Positions 12,152-13,176 of a DNA stretch of 13,176 nucleotides are shown here, piece after piece. The position numbers were made by a program, and so were the translations under genes. Origin of the DNA: Nitrososphaerales archaeon (lineage in GTDB: Archaea > Thermoproteota > Nitrososphaeria > Nitrososphaerales > UBA57); assembly GCA_022449325.1 (NCBI GenBank), contig JAKUSK010000020.1:1-13176 (forward strand), written 5' to 3'. Under the pieces are notes generated by a model that had not been told where the DNA came from, did no database searches, and saw only the letters and a program-made list of their open reading frames with translations. Position 1 is the first letter of the stretch; every line of letters begins with the position of its first letter.

Positions 12152-12922
12152 TTAATTCATATTTAGAAGTTTAAGAAGATGAACGTATGTAAGATAGTCC
12201 TTATTGAATTTGTATTTACGTAATAGTAATAGGATTTTATCAAGATCAATTTCAAATAATTTACGAAGAAATTCTGAGTTAGGTCCGCCAATAAAAAGGT
12301 ACTGTATACAAGATGTTAGGTTAGATGTTTTTCTATTATAACTTGCAGAATCAAAATCGATAATATTTACACGGTGATTAATTATTACATGTTTACGTAA
12401 ATCACTGAGTTCGCCGTGATCAACGCCATTAATATCTAAACGATAGCATTGATCCATAAGTGATTTGATTGTAAGGCGAATTATGTCCACATTTAGAGAT
12501 TCCATATCGTATAATTGAGATAGAAGTTTACCTTGTATTAGTTCCATAATAATGAAATTTTTTGAAGAATCAACAATTTTAGGGCCTATTCCAAGAGAAT
12601 TAACAAATGATTGAATTTTGGCCTCTTTCGATAAATTATGTCTAGGGGAATCCAATCTACGAATTTTTAATGCATAAGCCTGATTTTTTGAGAAAGCTTT
12701 AACAACCAATCCTCTTGTTCCTTTACCAAGAATATGATTACCAAAAAGAATAGTAGGTCCAGAAAGTTCAAGATATTCAATACCAAGATTTTTTAATTCT
12801 TGTAATCTTTGATTGAATAATTCATTGTTGGATACAGGATAACAAAGAATAAAATTTAAGATATCGTTATTAGAGGTATTATTAATGTTAATATAATCGA
12901 GATTCTGTTCCAATAACATCAC
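12152..12922 (-). CDS. Predicted archaeal serine/threonine protein kinase (COG2112-like)
   Basis: This 256-residue protein has a kinase fold after a 55-residue N-terminal segment. The glycine-rich loop is LGKGTRGLV (65-73), the ATP-binding lysine is K86 in YALKIRR, and the helix-C glutamate is probably E100. The hinge is MELIQG. The catalytic loop reads DHGELSDLRKHVII (168-181) and the metal-binding motif DFD (189-191). The HGEL loop differs from the H-G-D-L of RIO/Bud32 kinases, but it resembles my memory of the archaeal predicted-kinase family COG2112. The substrate is unknown. The frame can start at GTG (12922) or ATG (12919). Either overlaps the 3' end of the upstream gene by about 32-35 bp, implying co-transcription. 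Bud32 is less likely, because its short N-terminus and HGDLTTSN loop are absent. Confidence 0.75.
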   Translation of the reverse strand: MMLLEQNLDYININNTSNNDILNFILCYPVSNNELFNQRLQELKNLGIEYLELSGPTILFGNHILGKGTRGLVVKAFSKNQAYALKIRRLDSPRHNLSKEAKIQSFVNSLGIGPKIVDSSKNFIIMELIQGKLLSQLYDMESLNVDIIRLTIKSLMDQCYRLDINGVDHGELSDLRKHVIINHRVNIIDFDSASYNRKTSNLTSCIQYLFIGGPNSEFLRKLFEIDLDKILLLLRKYKFNKDYLTYVHLLKLLNMN

Positions 12923-13175
12923 CTAGAGATTCATGTAACCAAGATTTATTTTTTGAGAACGATATTATGGATTTACCTGTATGAATTTTAGAAGTATTCT
13001 GAAATGAAGTTTTAATTCCTGGTGCAATTACCAATATATTTACAGAATTAATCGAGTCGCCAAGTAAATCTTTGATTTTAGGATATTTACGAGATTGGAG
13101 AGAGTTGATTTGACCATTTGAGTCTATCCAGAAGTTAAGGGATCGTTTCTTATTCTTTTGAATGAAGGCGACAGA
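12888..13175 (-). CDS. Unrecognised protein, C-terminal 95 residues only (5' end outside window)
   Basis: The minus-strand frame is open from the window edge at 13175 to TAA at 12890-12888, giving the last 95 residues of a gene that begins outside. I do not recognise the family. The visible part contains a hydrophobic strand NILVIAPGI, a preceding WIDSNGQ turn, and a C-terminus SWLHESLGDVIGTESRLY. It is rich in Ser, Lys and Ile, with no membrane segment and no cysteine pairs. The other two minus-strand frames carry stops in this stretch, which supports the reading. Its end overlaps the kinase start in another frame by about 35 bp, so the two are probably in one transcript. Confidence 0.6.
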   Translation of the reverse strand, partial: SVAFIQKNKKRSLNFWIDSNGQINSLQSRKYPKIKDLLGDSINSVNILVIAPGIKTSFQNTSKIHTGKSIISFSKNKSWLHESLGDVIGTESRLY

Positions 13176-13176
13176 T

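Noticed and set aside
1..13176. CRISPR arrays, insertion sequences or prophage genes
   Set aside because: No spaced direct repeats, transposase motifs, terminal inverted repeats or phage genes were seen; gene content is housekeeping and uniformly AT-rich.

Overview
The window looks like a chromosomal segment from an AT-rich archaeon, most likely an ammonia-oxidising Nitrososphaerota (Thaumarchaeota) of the Nitrosopumilus/Nitrosopelagicus type. The reasons are a replication factor C small subunit beside a GINS-like gene, diphthamide synthesis, CTP-dependent riboflavin kinase, an exosome/KEOPS/prefoldin gene cluster, tRNAs interrupted by tiny introns, and TATA-like boxes about 27-35 bp before start codons (leaderless or short-leader mRNAs). 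The lineage is inferred from gene content; no similarity search was run.

Layout. Positions 1-372 (-) hold the start of a GINS-like gene, divergent from rfcS (495-1460, +). rfcS overlaps a 58-residue zinc-ribbon gene (1457-1633, +), followed by tRNA-Lys(CTT) (-). At 1812-3458 (+) are a Dph5-DUF357 fusion and a winged-helix/RibL-type nucleotidyltransferase. They converge on ribK (3460-4122, -), which shares a 56-bp divergent promoter region with an Hjc-like resolvase (4179-4565, +). A nitrilase-superfamily amidohydrolase follows on the minus strand (4577-5377). tRNA-Asp(GTC) and tRNA-Lys(TTT), both on the plus strand, fill 5459-5758.

From 5808 to 9582 (+) lies a compact archaeal RNA/translation superoperon: SBDS, Rrp4, Rrp41, Rrp42, eL43 (L37Ae), Pcc1 and prefoldin beta, with tiny gaps or overlaps. 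It continues on the same strand into an ECF transporter module, two ATPases and EcfT (9615-11992). EcfT ends one base before the 3' end of tRNA-Pro(GGG) (-). At the right edge, a predicted archaeal protein kinase and the 3' end of an unrecognised gene run on the minus strand with overlapping coding regions.

The most striking signal is in the tRNAs. All four carry two or three introns, ten in total by geometry, each about 12-28 nt and almost all outside the canonical 37/38 site (D-arm, T-loop, anticodon stem). Other points worth attention are the Dph5-DUF357 fusion, DNA-binding-type domains on both RibL-like and RibK proteins, a resolvase-like protein whose expected catalytic E-x-K reads Q-x-S, a small zinc-ribbon gene, and an ECF module with no substrate-binding subunit nearby.
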